Shown: positions 54,435 to 64,000 of the stretch, in pieces
How the letters are laid out: each line of letters opens with the position of its first letter
Numbering within the stretch: the stretch's first letter is position 1
NCBI RefSeq assembly: GCF_028356935.1
Contig: NZ_CP102798.1
Location: 4,646,096 to 4,710,095 of the forward strand
Origin: Lysinibacillus sp. OF-1
GTDB lineage: Bacteria > Bacillota > Bacilli > Bacillales_A > Planococcaceae
Length of the DNA stretch: 64,000 nucleotides
Direction: 5' to 3'
Program-made: the position numbers and the translations under genes
The notes under the pieces: generated by a model
Told to the model about the DNA's origin: nothing
Databases searched by the model: none
The model's input: the letters and a program-made list of their open reading frames with translations, nothing else

Positions 54435-55188
54435 TTTTAATCACTTCCCTCGCCATCTCCAAATAAACTTCTGCACCTCTCGATTTTGCGTCATAAGTGA
54501 TGATTGGTTGACCATGACTTGGTGCCTCACTTAATCGCACATTACGAGGAATGATCGTCTTGTATACTTTATCTTGGAAATATTTTTTTACTTCATCAAT
54601 AACTTGCAAGCCTAAGTTTGTACGTGCATCTAGCATTGTTAATAGAACGCCATCAATATAGAGCTGCTGATTTAAATGCTTTTGAACAAGGCGAACAGTT
54701 GAGAGCAATTGACTTAGCCCTTCCAACGCATAATATTCGCATTGTACAGGGATAATGAGCGCATCTGAAGCTGTTAAAGCATTAATAGTTAAAAGCCCTA
54801 AAGATGGAGGACAGTCAATAATTATATAATCGAAATCTTCTTTCACATTTTGCAGTGCATGTTTTAAACGCACTTCTCTTGAAATAGTCGAAACCAATTC
54901 AATTTCTGCACCTGCAAGTGAGATGGTTGCTGGCACGATTGATAAATTCTCTACGTTTGTTTTTTGAATGACATTTTCAACATCTTCATCATCAATGAGC
55001 ACATCATAAATACAAGCTTGTATTTCTCCTTTATTAATACCAAGTCCACTTGTTGTATTCCCCTGAGGATCGGTATCAATTAATAGCACTTTCTTACCTA
55101 AATATGCTAGGCAAGCGCTCAAATTGACCGAAGTTGTTGTTTTACCTACGCCACCCTTTTGATTGGCGATTGCTATAATTCTACCCAT
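54427..55188 (-). CDS. parA: Chromosome partitioning ATPase ParA (Soj)
   Basis: 253 aa. Deviant Walker A Lys-Gly-Gly-Val-Gly-Lys-Thr-Thr-Thr at ~10-18, Asp-Cys-Pro-Pro-Ser-Leu-Gly Walker B, and Pro-Arg-Asn-Val-Arg-Leu-Ser-Glu-Ala-Pro-Ser-His-Gly. It binds DNA as an ATP dimer, controls DnaA and works with ParB in origin placement and sporulation. Operon with parB. Confidence 0.97.
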   Translation of the reverse strand: MGRIIAIANQKGGVGKTTTSVNLSACLAYLGKKVLLIDTDPQGNTTSGLGINKGEIQACIYDVLIDDEDVENVIQKTNVENLSIVPATISLAGAEIELVSTISREVRLKHALQNVKEDFDYIIIDCPPSLGLLTINALTASDALIIPVQCEYYALEGLSQLLSTVRLVQKHLNQQLYIDGVLLTMLDARTNLGLQVIDEVKKYFQDKVYKTIIPRNVRLSEAPSHGQPIITYDAKSRGAEVYLEMAREVIKNG

Positions 55189-55322
55189 TTAAAAGCACCT
55201 GCTTTCATCTATCAAACTTAACTTTGACAAATCATTTGTAAAATCACTATTTAATACGCTATCTAACTTTCATTCTATCAAAAAAATTGAAGAGAGTTGT
55301 ATAAAATATTAAGAATATATAC

Positions 55323-55363
55323 AAAAAAGGAGATATCTCATTTATTTTTCTGAGATATCTCCT
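55323..55363 (-). terminator. Terminator of noc
   Basis: AGGAGATATCTCA (55328-55340) pairs perfectly with TGAGATATCTCCT (55351-55363), with a T run after it on the - strand. Confidence 0.92.
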
Positions 55364-55408
55364 CTGTTCAGTATTGGACAGAACAATATATTACTTTTTT
55401 AAAATAAT

Positions 55409-56311
55409 TTATTGCACCTTTTTCTTTTTAGGTATCTTCACTGTAATTTGATAGTATTCCTCTGTATCTTCTTCTTCTGTTTTTACTGTAATACCACTTT
55501 TCGTTACCATTGTTAGTGATTGTTTAATGGTATTTAAAGCAATGCGCACATCTTTACTTATAGCCTTACGTTTTGGTTTTGCTTTCTTTGGTACTGTTTC
55601 TTCCGGCTCGTCTGTGACTGGGTTTAATATGGCTTGAATTTGCTCCTCTAACTGACGAACATTCCATTCATTATCAATCGATAGCTGTAAAATTTCTAAT
55701 TGTAATGGTTGATCCTTAATAGCAATTAATGCACGTGCGTGTCGTTCAGATATTTTACGCTTCAAAATGGCTTGCTGCACTTCATCCGGCAGCCTTAATA
55801 AACGCAATTTATTGGCTACAGTGGATTGTCCTTTTCCAAGTCTTTGGGCCAGAGCTTCTTGTGTTAGCTCATGAAGCTCTAATAATTTTTGATAGGCTAC
55901 CGCTTCTTCAATTGCGGTTAACTCCTCACGCTGTAAGTTCTCTATTAGCGCAATAGAAGCTGTTTCCTTATCAGTTAAATTACGTACAATAGCAGGGACC
56001 TCTGTCCATTGTAGCTTTTTCATCGCTCGGTAACGGCGCTCACCGGCAATGATTTCATATTGATTTTCTGATGTTTTACGTACAACAATTGGCTGAATCA
56101 CACCATGTGTATGAATGGTTCTTGATAATTCTTCAATTTTTTCATCATCAAAAATAGTACGTGGCTGAAAACGGTTAGGTACAATTTGATCAATAGGCAA
56201 CTTTATGACTTCTTCCGCTGCATGAACCGCCTCTGCTTGTTCTACTTCATTTTTCACAATAGGCTCCGTTTTACTCCCGCCTCCAAAAAAACGTGAAAAA
56301 GGACTTTTCAT
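55409..56311 (-). CDS. noc: Nucleoid occlusion protein Noc
   Basis: 300 aa, a ParB paralogue. N-terminal membrane-binding helix (Met-Lys-x-Pro-Phe-Ser-Arg-Phe-Phe-Gly), ParB N-domain with Asn-Arg-Phe-Gln-Pro-Arg and Gly-Glu-Arg-Arg-Tyr-Arg-Ala, HTH Gly-Lys-Gly-Gln-Ser-Thr-Val-Ala-Asn and a Lys-rich tail. It binds NBS sites around the origin half and blocks the division ring over DNA. Encoded next to rsmG, as in Bacillus, with its own terminator. Confidence 0.95.
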   Translation of the reverse strand: MKSPFSRFFGGGSKTEPIVKNEVEQAEAVHAAEEVIKLPIDQIVPNRFQPRTIFDDEKIEELSRTIHTHGVIQPIVVRKTSENQYEIIAGERRYRAMKKLQWTEVPAIVRNLTDKETASIALIENLQREELTAIEEAVAYQKLLELHELTQEALAQRLGKGQSTVANKLRLLRLPDEVQQAILKRKISERHARALIAIKDQPLQLEILQLSIDNEWNVRQLEEQIQAILNPVTDEPEETVPKKAKPKRKAISKDVRIALNTIKQSLTMVTKSGITVKTEEEDTEEYYQITVKIPKKKKVQ

Positions 56312-56470
56312 CCAAGTGGCACCACCTTTAAGTAACTATCTTGCTAAGTGTCATTCTATTATTATTTATTATATTTCATCAAATGTATATAGTTCATAGA
56401 TGTCTTTTGCGTGAACCATCCATAACTAGTATGTATGCTCAAAATAGAAAAAATATTTTCTACTTTGAGA

Positions 56471-56486
56471 AGTTTCACATGAAACA
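56471..56486. promoter_or_regulatory. parS-like palindrome at the rsmG end
   Basis: AGTTTCACATGAAACA lies just beyond rsmG and fits the parS core with two mismatches (first base and one central base). It could be a weak ParB site. Confidence 0.5.
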
Positions 56487-56490
56487 CTAA

Positions 56491-57207
56491 TTATTGAATT
56501 GGTGTTTTATTTGGTACACCTGGCTTACGCGGGTATTTTTTCGGTGTTCCTTTTATTTTATCAAATATATATAAAGTGCGGTCACTTTCTTCAACAGGTA
56601 GCTTGAAAGAAAATTCTTCTCTCAGTTTAACACCTAATGTTATTAAAGCTTTTTTAGCATCCTTTAATTCCTCTGCTCCTGCTGCAGCCTTTAAAGCAAC
56701 AAAATAACCATCTTGCTTTGCTAAAGGTACGCATAGCTCAGATAACACTGATAAACGAGCTACAGCGCGTGCTGTTACCACATCAAATTGTTCACGATAT
56801 TTTGTATTTTGACCAAACTCTTCTGCTCGTGCATGTACAAAATGCATATTCTCTAATTGTAGCTCATCACTTAAATGATTTAAAAATGTAATTCGTTTAT
56901 TTAAGGAGTCGACAATTGTGACATGTAAATGCGGGAAACAGATTTTAATAGGGATACTAGGGAAACCAGCACCTGCTCCAACATCACAAACAGTAATTAC
57001 TTTTGAAAAATCAAAATAAAATGAAGCACTGATCGAATCGAAGAAATGCTTTAAATAAACGCCTTCTAAATCTGTAATAGCGGTTAAATTCATTTTTTCA
57101 TTCCACTCGACAAGTAATTCAAAATATTTTTTAAATTGAGCGATCTGCTTATCCGAAAGTTCGATGCCTTTCTCTTTCAGAGCCTCAATAAATTGTTGTT
57201 CGTTCAT
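56491..57207 (-). CDS. rsmG: 16S rRNA (guanine527-N7)-methyltransferase
   Basis: 238 aa. The SAM-binding loop is [17 protein letters not shown] and the later Val-Thr-Ala-Arg-Ala-Val-Ala-Arg-Leu are the GidB signature. It methylates G527 of 16S rRNA, near the streptomycin site. It follows mnmG by ~110 bases with a hairpin between. Confidence 0.96.
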   Translation of the reverse strand: MNEQQFIEALKEKGIELSDKQIAQFKKYFELLVEWNEKMNLTAITDLEGVYLKHFFDSISASFYFDFSKVITVCDVGAGAGFPSIPIKICFPHLHVTIVDSLNKRITFLNHLSDELQLENMHFVHARAEEFGQNTKYREQFDVVTARAVARLSVLSELCVPLAKQDGYFVALKAAAGAEELKDAKKALITLGVKLREEFSFKLPVEESDRTLYIFDKIKGTPKKYPRKPGVPNKTPIQ

Positions 57208-57272
57208 GTATAGTCTCCTTTATCGATCTTACTATACTACTCCACTCAGCAGTATAACCTTAAAAATAGGAA

Positions 57273-57297
57273 GCGGGCACAATGGTATGCCCGCCCC
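57273..57297 (-). terminator. Hairpin between mnmG and rsmG
   Basis: GCGGGCA pairs with TGCCCGC (57273-57279, 57288-57294), with T-rich sequence beyond it on the - strand. It may attenuate or end the mnmE-mnmG transcript. Confidence 0.65.
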
Positions 57298-57318
57298 TTA
57301 TTCACTTTACGTTGTTGA

Positions 57319-59211
57319 TTAGCTGCTTACTTTCGCGATTTTACCTTGTTCAATATAAACAAGCAGAATGGAAATATCAGCTGGGTTAACACCCGAAATA
57401 CGAGAAGCTTGTGCAATAGAAAGTGGTATAACTTGTTTTAACTTTTGACGTGCTTCTGTTGCTAAACCTGAAATCGCATCGTAATCAATATTCTCAGGAA
57501 TTTTTTTGTTTTCCATTTTGTGTAGCTTCTCTACCTGTTGTAATGCTTTTTCGATATAGCCTTCATATTTAAGCTGAATTTCAATTTGTTCTTTTACTTC
57601 ATCCGTAAACTCTATTTCTGCAGGAATTAAAGATGCGATTAACTCATAATGCATTTCAGTACGTTTTAATAAATCTGCGCCACGAATACCATCCTTTAAT
57701 TCACTACCGCCAACAGAACGAATAACAGATTGGGTTGCTTCATTTGGCTTAATAATGATTTCACGAAGACGTGCAATTTCAGTTTCAATCAGTTCCTTTT
57801 TCTCAATGAACTTTGTATATCTTTCTTGTGGAATCATGCCCATTTTGTAAGCCAGCTCTATTAAACGTAAATCGGCATTATCGTGACGTAACAATAGACG
57901 ATACTCTGCACGAGATGTTAATAAACGATATGGCTCATTTGTCCCTTTTGTCACCAAGTCATCGATCAAAACGCCAATATAGGCATCAGAGCGACTTAAA
58001 ATTAACTCCTCTTTACCAAGTACATTAGCAGCAGCATTCATTCCCGCCATTAAGCCTTGTGCGGCTGCTTCTTCATAACCAGATGTACCGTTAATTTGAC
58101 CAGCTGTATATAAGCCTTTAATGCGTTTTGTTTCTAATGTCGGCCATAATTGGGTTGGCACAATTGAATCGTATTCAATGGCATAACCAGCGCGCATCAT
58201 TTCCGCATTTTCTAAGCCAGGAATAGATTTTAGTAAACGTGTTTGGACATGTTCTGGTAAGCTCGTTGACAAACCTTGAACATACACTTCACGCGTATTA
58301 CGGCCTTCTGGCTCTAAGAAAATTTGGTGTCGAGGCTTATCATTAAAACGCACAACTTTATCCTCAATAGACGGGCAATAACGTGGCCCTGTCCCTTTAA
58401 TCATTCCTGAATACATCGGTGAAAGATGTAAATTTGCTTCAATAATTTCATGCGTTTCAGGGCTTGTATAGGTTAACCAGCAAGGTAGCTGGTCCATAAT
58501 GAACTCAGTTGTTTCAAAACTAAATGCACGTGGAACGTCATCCCCTGGTTGAATCTCTGTTTTGTCATAATCAATTGTACGATTATTTACACGTGGTGGA
58601 GTACCTGTTTTGAAACGAACTAGGTCAAAGCCAAGCTCTTTTAAATTATCGGCTAAGCGAATCGAAGGTTGTTGGTTATTAGGACCGCTTGAATACTTCA
58701 TATCACCAATAATGATTTCACCGCGTAAGAAAGTACCTGTTGTCACAACGACTGTTTTAGCACGATAAACGGCACCAATTTGTGTAATGACTCCTTTAAC
58801 TTCCCCATCTTCAATAATCAGCTCTTCAACCATTCCTTGATGGATTGTTAAGTTTTTAGTTTCCTCCAACACACGTTTCATCTCTTGTTGGTACAAAACT
58901 TTATCCGCTTGTGCGCGCAATGCACGTACTGCTGGACCTTTCCCTGTATTTAACATTCTCATTTGTATATGTGTTTTATCGATAACTTTCCCCATGACGC
59001 CACCTAAAGCGTCAATTTCACGTACGACGATTCCTTTGGCAGGGCCACCAATAGATGGATTACATGGCATAAATGCAATCATATCTAAATTGATTGTTAG
59101 CATTAATGTGCTAGCGCCCATTTTAGCCGCAGCGTGTGCAGCTTCTGAACCTGCATGACCTGCGCCAATTACAATAACATCAAACGTGCCTGCCTCATAT
59201 TTTGTTGGCAT
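57319..59211 (-). CDS. mnmG: tRNA uridine-5-carboxymethylaminomethyl enzyme MnmG
   Basis: 630 aa. FAD-binding [12 protein letters not shown] at the start, [23 protein letters not shown] and Tyr-x-x-[11 protein letters not shown]. With MnmE it puts the cmnm5 group on wobble uridine of some tRNAs. It follows mnmE after 27 bases, one operon. Confidence 0.97.
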   Translation of the reverse strand: MPTKYEAGTFDVIVIGAGHAGSEAAHAAAKMGASTLMLTINLDMIAFMPCNPSIGGPAKGIVVREIDALGGVMGKVIDKTHIQMRMLNTGKGPAVRALRAQADKVLYQQEMKRVLEETKNLTIHQGMVEELIIEDGEVKGVITQIGAVYRAKTVVVTTGTFLRGEIIIGDMKYSSGPNNQQPSIRLADNLKELGFDLVRFKTGTPPRVNNRTIDYDKTEIQPGDDVPRAFSFETTEFIMDQLPCWLTYTSPETHEIIEANLHLSPMYSGMIKGTGPRYCPSIEDKVVRFNDKPRHQIFLEPEGRNTREVYVQGLSTSLPEHVQTRLLKSIPGLENAEMMRAGYAIEYDSIVPTQLWPTLETKRIKGLYTAGQINGTSGYEEAAAQGLMAGMNAAANVLGKEELILSRSDAYIGVLIDDLVTKGTNEPYRLLTSRAEYRLLLRHDNADLRLIELAYKMGMIPQERYTKFIEKKELIETEIARLREIIIKPNEATQSVIRSVGGSELKDGIRGADLLKRTEMHYELIASLIPAEIEFTDEVKEQIEIQLKYEGYIEKALQQVEKLHKMENKKIPENIDYDAISGLATEARQKLKQVIPLSIAQASRISGVNPADISILLVYIEQGKIAKVSS

Positions 59212-59238
59212 GCTCGTATCTTCCTTTCTCTTATCAAT

Positions 59239-60624
59239 TTATTTTCCTAAGCAGAACTGTGAAAATAGCTGATTAATTAGGCTTTCTTGTACAGTGTCAC
59301 CAATGATTTCACCAAGTATTTCCCATGTTCTTGTTACATCGATTTGTACCATATCAACTGGTACACCTTCCTGTGCAGCTGCTATTGCATCTTCAACCGT
59401 TGCCTGTGCTTGGTGCAGAAGTGCAATATGTCTTGCATTTGAAACATATGTTAAATCGCCCGCTTCGATTTGTCCTTCAAAGAATAAAGCAGCAATGGCT
59501 TCTTCTAGCTCTGTAATGCCTTCTTCCTGTAACAAGGAAGTCGTTACAATACGATGCTCATCAGCTAATTCTTCGACACGTGCTAAATCAATTTTTTGCG
59601 GTAAATCTGTTTTATTGACAATAACGATGTAATCCATCGCTTCAATTGTTTTGAATAGACGCTCATCCTCAGCAGTTAATTCATCTGCGTAGTTTAATAC
59701 AAACAAAATTAAATCTGCTCCACGAAGAGCTTCTCGAGAACGTTCTACTCCAATTCGTTCAACAATATCTTCTGTCTCCCGAATACCTGCCGTATCCACT
59801 AAACGAAGTGGAACACCGCGTACATTGACATACTCTTCTATAATATCACGAGTAGTCCCTGCAATATCTGTCACTATGGCCTTATTTTCTTGTACTAAGC
59901 TATTTAAAAGAGAAGACTTCCCTACATTTGGACGACCTAAAATAACAGTTGATAAGCCCTCGCGTAAAATTTTTCCTTGAGAAGATGTTTGCAGAAGTTT
60001 ACTAATTTCATTTCTTACCCATGTACATTTTTCTACTAATACAGGTACTGTCATTTCTTCTACATCATCATACTCCGGATAATCTATATTAACCTCTACT
60101 TGTGCCAATGTCTCTAGTAAAGCTTGGCGTAAATCACCAATAAGTCTCGATAATTTTCCATCCATTTGACCCAAAGCAACATTCATCGCACGATCTGTTT
60201 TAGCTCTTATCAGATCCATAACCGCTTCAGCCTGAGATAAATCAATACGTCCATTTAAAAACGCTCGTTTTGTGAATTCGCCAGGCTCAGCTAATCTTGC
60301 TCCATTCGTTAACGCAAGTTGCAATACACGATTCACTGAAACTAGTCCACCGTGACAATTTATTTCAACTACATCCTCACGTGTAAATGTTTTTGGTCCA
60401 CGCATCAGTGATAGCATTACTTCCTCTACTACCTCACTTGTTTTAGGATCAACTAAATGACCATAATGAATGGTGTGCGAATCTTTCGTTGTTAAACTTT
60501 TCCCACCAGGTGATTTGAATATTTTATCTGCAATTGTCACTGCCTCGTCCCCACTTAAACGAACGATAGCTATGGCACCTTCACCCATAGGTGTGGATAT
60601 CGCAGCAATTGTATCGAACTCCAT
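59239..60624 (-). CDS. mnmE: tRNA modification GTPase MnmE
   Basis: 461 aa. The N-terminal tetrahydrofolate-binding domain starts [12 protein letters not shown]; the G domain has [17 protein letters not shown] and Asn-Lys-Thr-Asp; the end is Phe-Cys-Leu-Gly-Lys with the catalytic Cys. Partner of MnmG. DnaA boxes lie in its upstream region. Confidence 0.97.
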   Translation of the reverse strand: MEFDTIAAISTPMGEGAIAIVRLSGDEAVTIADKIFKSPGGKSLTTKDSHTIHYGHLVDPKTSEVVEEVMLSLMRGPKTFTREDVVEINCHGGLVSVNRVLQLALTNGARLAEPGEFTKRAFLNGRIDLSQAEAVMDLIRAKTDRAMNVALGQMDGKLSRLIGDLRQALLETLAQVEVNIDYPEYDDVEEMTVPVLVEKCTWVRNEISKLLQTSSQGKILREGLSTVILGRPNVGKSSLLNSLVQENKAIVTDIAGTTRDIIEEYVNVRGVPLRLVDTAGIRETEDIVERIGVERSREALRGADLILFVLNYADELTAEDERLFKTIEAMDYIVIVNKTDLPQKIDLARVEELADEHRIVTTSLLQEEGITELEEAIAALFFEGQIEAGDLTYVSNARHIALLHQAQATVEDAIAAAQEGVPVDMVQIDVTRTWEILGEIIGDTVQESLINQLFSQFCLGK

Positions 60625-60642
60625 TTAATGACCTCCTCAACG

Positions 60643-60746
60643 TTATCCACATGTGGATAATCGAAACCGACCAATACTTACTAACACCTTAGACTAACAT
60701 ATTTTCAACAAAATCTAAAGTAAGGATCATTTCCAAATGTGGATAA
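60643..60746. promoter_or_regulatory. DnaA boxes upstream of mnmE
   Basis: Two perfect boxes meet head to head as the 18-bp palindrome TTATCCACATGTGGATAA (60643-60660); a third perfect box lies at 60738-60746 in reverse. DnaA could bind here and influence the mnmE operon or the origin region. Confidence 0.8.
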
Positions 60747-60802
60747 TATCAATTTTTTAGGTTATCTTATTTTCGACAAAAATCACTATTCTTTGCCTCA
60801 CT

Positions 60803-60840
60803 AAAAAAGGTCATTTTATCACGAAGATAAAATGACCTTT
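60803..60840 (-). terminator. Terminator of rnpA-yidC-jag
   Basis: AAAGGTCATTTTATC (60806-60820) and GATAAAATGACCTTT (60826-60840) pair perfectly, with a T run after it on the - strand. Confidence 0.93.
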
Positions 60841-60874
60841 CAATATATAGTGTCTGTATGTTTACAGCAGCAGA

Positions 60875-61678
60875 CTAATTATTATTTACTGGTTCAATCA
60901 CTAAATAACGATTAGGCTCTGTGCCTTCTGAATACGTTTCAAGATCTAGACGATTTGCTAATTGATTATGAATTATTTTTCGCTCGTAAGACGGCATTGG
61001 TTCAAATGCCACACGTTGATTTAAGCGTAATGCTTTATCCGCCATTCGATCTGCAAGTAATTCTAAAGCTTCTTGTCGACGTTCGCGATAGTTTTCTACA
61101 TCCAATTTCACCATTAAAAACTGCTTAGCGCTTTTATTCAATACGAGTTGCGTCAATTGCTGTAAGGAATTTAGTGTTTGACCACGTTTTCCTATAAGCA
61201 GTGCAGCTTTCTCACTTTTTAGTTGAAATAATACATATTTCCCCTCGCGAGTCGTAGCAATATCAAGATCATCAATAGCCAACTGTTCAGCAATACTTTG
61301 TAAATAAGCTTTTGCCTCTTCAATTGGGTTTGCCGTGTCTTCTTCCTCATTTTGCTCTTTTACGATTTGTTGAACTTCTTCGATTTCACTTGGTTGTTCA
61401 GAAACTTGTGAACTTATTGTTTCAACATCATCTACTACTAATGGTTCGTCTAATTTACTCGCATTTTGCGGTTCGGCTTTGTCACTTTCAATTGTCGGAA
61501 CCTGAACTTCCTTTACTGTTACACATACCTCTGCAGAACGTGCACCAAAACCTAAAAATCCTTTTTTACCTTCTTGTAAAACTTCAACATCTACTTGTTC
61601 ACGGGTTTTGCCAAGTTTCTGTAACGCCAATGAGATCGCTTCTTGTGTTGTTGCGCCTATTTGCGTAAGTTGTTTCAC
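60875..61678 (-). CDS. jag: RNA-binding protein Jag (KhpB, SpoIIIJ-associated)
   Basis: 267 aa. Jag N-domain (~1-50), a long acidic linker (~60-125), a KH domain with Gly-Lys-Arg-Gly-Gln-Thr-Leu-Asn-Ser-Leu-Gln (~175-185) and an R3H domain with Arg-Arg-Gln-Glu-Ala-Leu ending near Pro-Asn-Arg-Tyr-Leu-Val-Ile. It partners KhpA in binding many RNAs and affects wall growth. The start GTG overlaps the yidC stop (GTGA), so the two are coupled. Confidence 0.94.
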   Translation of the reverse strand: MKQLTQIGATTQEAISLALQKLGKTREQVDVEVLQEGKKGFLGFGARSAEVCVTVKEVQVPTIESDKAEPQNASKLDEPLVVDDVETISSQVSEQPSEIEEVQQIVKEQNEEEDTANPIEEAKAYLQSIAEQLAIDDLDIATTREGKYVLFQLKSEKAALLIGKRGQTLNSLQQLTQLVLNKSAKQFLMVKLDVENYRERRQEALELLADRMADKALRLNQRVAFEPMPSYERKIIHNQLANRLDLETYSEGTEPNRYLVIEPVNNN

Positions 61679-62445
61679 TTTTTAGCCCCTCCATTTTGAG
61701 CAGGTTGTGTTTTATCTTTATTCCAAGGTTTATAAATATACAGGTTTTGGAAAATCGAAATAATATTCCCGATTACCCAATATAGTGATAATGCAGCTGG
61801 TAAGGCCATACCAAAACCAATGATCATGAATGGCATAATATACATCATGATTTTCATTTGAGGATTATCCATTGCTGGTCCTGTACGTAATACGATAAAT
61901 TGCATTAAACCTGCCGTAATTGCTAATGCAGGTGCAGGATCTGCTAACGGGAAGATAAAGAAATTTCCTAAATCAAATGTAGATGTAGCATTCATACGAC
62001 TAATTGCATGATAGAAACCAATTAAAATTGGCATTTGAATGATTACTGGTAAACACCCTGCTAGTGGGTTTACTCCAGATTCACTCATTAGCTTCATCAT
62101 TTCTTGCTGATATTGTTGTTGTGTCTGAGCATCCTTAGAAGCATACTTCTTCTGCAGTTCCTTCAATTTTGGTTGAATTTCTTGCATCTTTTTAGAGCTC
62201 TTTGTTTGTTTAATCATCAAAGGTAAAATTGCTAAACGAATAATAATCGTTACGGCAATGATCCCCCATGCATACGTACCGAGCAAATCAGCAAAGTATT
62301 TTATCGCTGATACCAACGGCCAAACAATGAATTCATTCCAGAAGCCTGTGCTGTCTTTTGAAATTGGTTCATTGAATTCTGTACAACCAGAAAGTAGTAA
62401 GGCTACTGATACTAGTGACAAAATTACCCAATGTTGTTTTTTCAA
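61675..62445 (-). CDS. yidC: Membrane protein insertase YidC (SpoIIIJ)
   Basis: 256 aa. Lipoprotein signal with a Leu-Leu-Ser-Gly-Cys lipobox (Cys ~21), then five transmembrane segments with Ile-Ile-Val/Thr-Arg-Leu-Ala-Ile-Leu-Pro-Leu, containing the conserved Arg of the insertase groove. It inserts membrane proteins alone or with Sec, and SpoIIIJ is needed in the forespore. Upstream lies a ~370-base stretch without a gene before rnpA. Confidence 0.95.
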   Translation of the reverse strand: MKKQHWVILSLVSVALLLSGCTEFNEPISKDSTGFWNEFIVWPLVSAIKYFADLLGTYAWGIIAVTIIIRLAILPLMIKQTKSSKKMQEIQPKLKELQKKYASKDAQTQQQYQQEMMKLMSESGVNPLAGCLPVIIQMPILIGFYHAISRMNATSTFDLGNFFIFPLADPAPALAITAGLMQFIVLRTGPAMDNPQMKIMMYIMPFMIIGFGMALPAALSLYWVIGNIISIFQNLYIYKPWNKDKTQPAQNGGAKK

Positions 62446-62813
62446 CCTTCTTCCCCCTACAATTACTATTCACTTTTTCTTCATTCTATATGCATTTCTT
62501 CATTCACTGGCAGTTTCCTACCTCAAGATCTGCCAGCTACTTTATCATGATTTAGCCAGCGTTTGGGACGTCCTCAATAAAGATAAAGTTATCAGTTATT
62601 TTATCACGCCTATAACGTTCACTCTACTAAATATTCTAACTACATATACTTATTCCTAAGTTATGTTGCGAATTTTACATATTTTTTTATGAAATCGCAC
62701 GCTACAAATACCCCTACGCGTATATTCCTCTATTTATAATTGTATGCAAAACCGCTCTATTTCTACTCCATTACTAACAGTACAGGCGTATTTTCACCAC
62801 TTGCTTGCATACA
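62446..62813. other. 368-base stretch between rnpA and yidC without a gene
   Basis: AT-rich, no convincing ORF in either strand and no clear terminator. It should hold a promoter for yidC-jag. Nothing else seen. Confidence 0.6.
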
Positions 62814-63158
62814 TTACACTTTCTTCATTACCTTTGCGATTTGTAGTACATGCTGCAAACTTTGTTTCACTTCATGAAAATCCATAGTGGCCGCCGGATG
62901 TCTGGCGATAATAACATAATCCATATTCGGCTTTAAATCATCCTTTAATTCTTGAATACTTTGTCGAATATAGCGTTTTATTTTGTTGCGTGTTACCGCA
63001 TTTCCAAGCTTTTTACTAACCGATAAACCTACACGAAATTCTGTTTGCCCTTCTTTTGCTAAAAAATAAACAACAAACTGACGATTAGCGAAAGATTTAC
63101 CTTTTTTAAACACCTTTTGAAAATCATCATTTTTTTTCACTCTTTGGCGTTTTTTCAT
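62814..63158 (-). CDS. rnpA: Ribonuclease P protein component
   Basis: 114 aa from the ATG at 63158 with AGGTGA 5 nt upstream; an in-frame GTG at 63167 is less likely. It has [12 protein letters not shown] and the RNR motif [14 protein letters not shown]tein subunit of RNase P, which matures tRNA 5' ends. Confidence 0.97.
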   Translation of the reverse strand: MKKRQRVKKNDDFQKVFKKGKSFANRQFVVYFLAKEGQTEFRVGLSVSKKLGNAVTRNKIKRYIRQSIQELKDDLKPNMDYVIIARHPAATMDFHEVKQSLQHVLQIAKVMKKV

Positions 63159-63221
63159 TTCTTTCACCTGCTATTAGATAATATCTTTTGATCCTCATTT
63201 CTAGGTTTACCAAAAATAAAG

Positions 63222-63251
63222 AAAAAAAAGACCACTGATGTGGCTCAGTGG
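63222..63251 (-). terminator. Hairpin after rpmH
   Basis: CCACTGA pairs with TCAGTGG (63232-63238, 63245-63251), followed on the - strand by a T run. It lies between rpmH and rnpA, and may lower rnpA expression relative to rpmH. Confidence 0.8.
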
Positions 63252-63258
63252 ACTTATT

Positions 63259-63393
63259 TTATGCTGATAAAACTTTTCTTCCTTTACGACGACGAGCAGC
63301 AAGAACTTTGCGACCGTTTTTCGTGCTCATACGTGCGCGGAAACCGTGAACTTTGCTGTGCTTACGTTTCTTTGGTTGGTAAGTACGTTTCAT
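63259..63393 (-). CDS. rpmH: 50S ribosomal protein L34
   Basis: 44 aa: [30 protein letters not shown]. It is the full, normal length of L34. AGGAGGTGT lies before its ATG. It marks the left side of oriC, divergent from dnaA. Confidence 0.98.
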   Translation of the reverse strand: MKRTYQPKKRKHSKVHGFRARMSTKNGRKVLAARRRKGRKVLSA

Positions 63394-63601
63394 TTATATA
63401 GACACCTCCTGATATGAGTTGAATTTTTCAACATACAGACTCGAATATTATATAAAGTTTCTAGTTATTTTGTCAATGTATTTCATAAATTTCTTTTAAC
63501 CAGCTAATCTATGTATCAAAATCAATCTATTGCATCTTCCCTCATTGGGCGTTTGGATCTTTACTAATTCAAAGATTATTTATTGCATGAACATAAAATA
63601 T

Positions 63602-63950
63602 TTATCCACAGAGTACTTGTTTTTTTTACACAGAGTTGTGTATAGTATTTTTTGCATTATTTTTTATCCACAACGATTATCTACAGCTTTTTCACATAAG
63701 CAGTGCTTGTGGACAACTCTAAAGTGCATAACTACAAGCTATGTGGATAAGTTTCATAAACTATTGAAATAGCTTTGTTTTTCTGATACGATTACTGTGC
63801 TTCACTTTGTTGAAAACTGAAATGAACATTTTAATTATCCACAACTGTTAATATGCTGTGGATAATTTTTATCACAGCCTTTGGTTAACTTTTATCCACA
63901 GCTTGTGATTATGTGGACGAGTTGTAATATGAACGTATTTACCATTTCTA
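63602..63950. other. oriC region with DnaA boxes
   Basis: Perfect DnaA boxes lie at 63602-63610, 63664-63672, 63835-63843 and 63892-63900, and reversed at 63742-63750 and 63857-63865; one-mismatch boxes are at 63677-63685 and near 63912. The stretch between rpmH and dnaA is the upstream half of the Bacillus replication origin. The unwinding element should lie beyond dnaA, outside the window. Confidence 0.93.
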
Positions 63951-63984
63951 TAAATGCGATTTTTTTTTATGTATTGAACACTGT

Positions 63985-63991
63985 AAAGGAG
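63985..63991 (+). promoter_or_regulatory. Probable ribosome binding site of dnaA
   Basis: AAAGGAG ends 9 bases before the window edge, the normal spacing to a start codon beginning at the next base. In this gene order the next gene is dnaA. Confidence 0.6.
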
Positions 63992-64000
63992 ATTAGCAGC

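Noticed and set aside
1..64000. tRNA or rRNA genes
   Set aside because: No cloverleaf-like or rRNA-like stretch was seen in the intergenic regions.

Overview
The window is low-GC Firmicute chromosome next to the replication origin. Gene content and order (rpmH, rnpA, yidC, jag, mnmE, mnmG, rsmG, noc, parA, parB, then rpsF-ssb-rpsR, gdpP, rplI, dnaB, purA, walRK-yycHI-walJ, htrA, rlmH) are those of a spore-forming Bacillales bacterium. The SLH-anchored surface protein, the queuosine genes and the protein flavour point to Lysinibacillus or a close relative; the genus is inferred. The right edge is oriC: at least six perfect DnaA boxes follow rpmH, and the window stops just after what looks like the dnaA ribosome binding site.

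Layout. 0-6.4 kb: end of gnd, a GGDEF membrane protein, a BRCT protein, a lipoprotein cyclophilin, a zinc-ribbon LRR protein and dus. 6.4-13.8 kb: a surface module (SLH protein plus a very large secreted nuclease) flanked by a 31-bp direct repeat, then an MBL hydrolase. 14-18.8 kb: an MFS exporter and the preQ1 genes, with one preQ1-I riboswitch before queF and a second before queC-queD-queE-transporter. 18.86-27.16 kb: a foreign region inserted in the last codons of rlmH. 27-44 kb: core genes including the whole Wal operon. 44.4-46.8 kb: an accessory pocket between a dead rpsR copy and the intact rpsR, holding a candidate bacteriocin precursor, a small membrane protein and a broken tyrosine recombinase. 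46.8-64 kb: core genes up to oriC.

Most interesting: the region at rlmH reads as two tandem SCC-like elements. Three copies of a recombinase-type attachment site, each centred on TT, bound a 7.0-kb element and a 1.3-kb element. Joining the outer half-sites at that TT recreates an rlmH gene that ends Tyr-His-Lys-TAA. The larger element carries two serine recombinases with a 41-codon ORF between them that has its own ribosome binding site, an HUH Rep-like protein, an XRE regulator with a perfect palindrome upstream, two small proteins of unknown role, and a Hanks-type protein kinase that could be a defence gene. The smaller element has lost its recombinase apart from the last codons and carries one zinc-ribbon membrane protein. 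Separately, a DnaA-box cluster lies beside rlmH, and DnaA boxes also lie upstream of mnmE, together with parS and Noc-type sites, as expected for an origin-proximal region.
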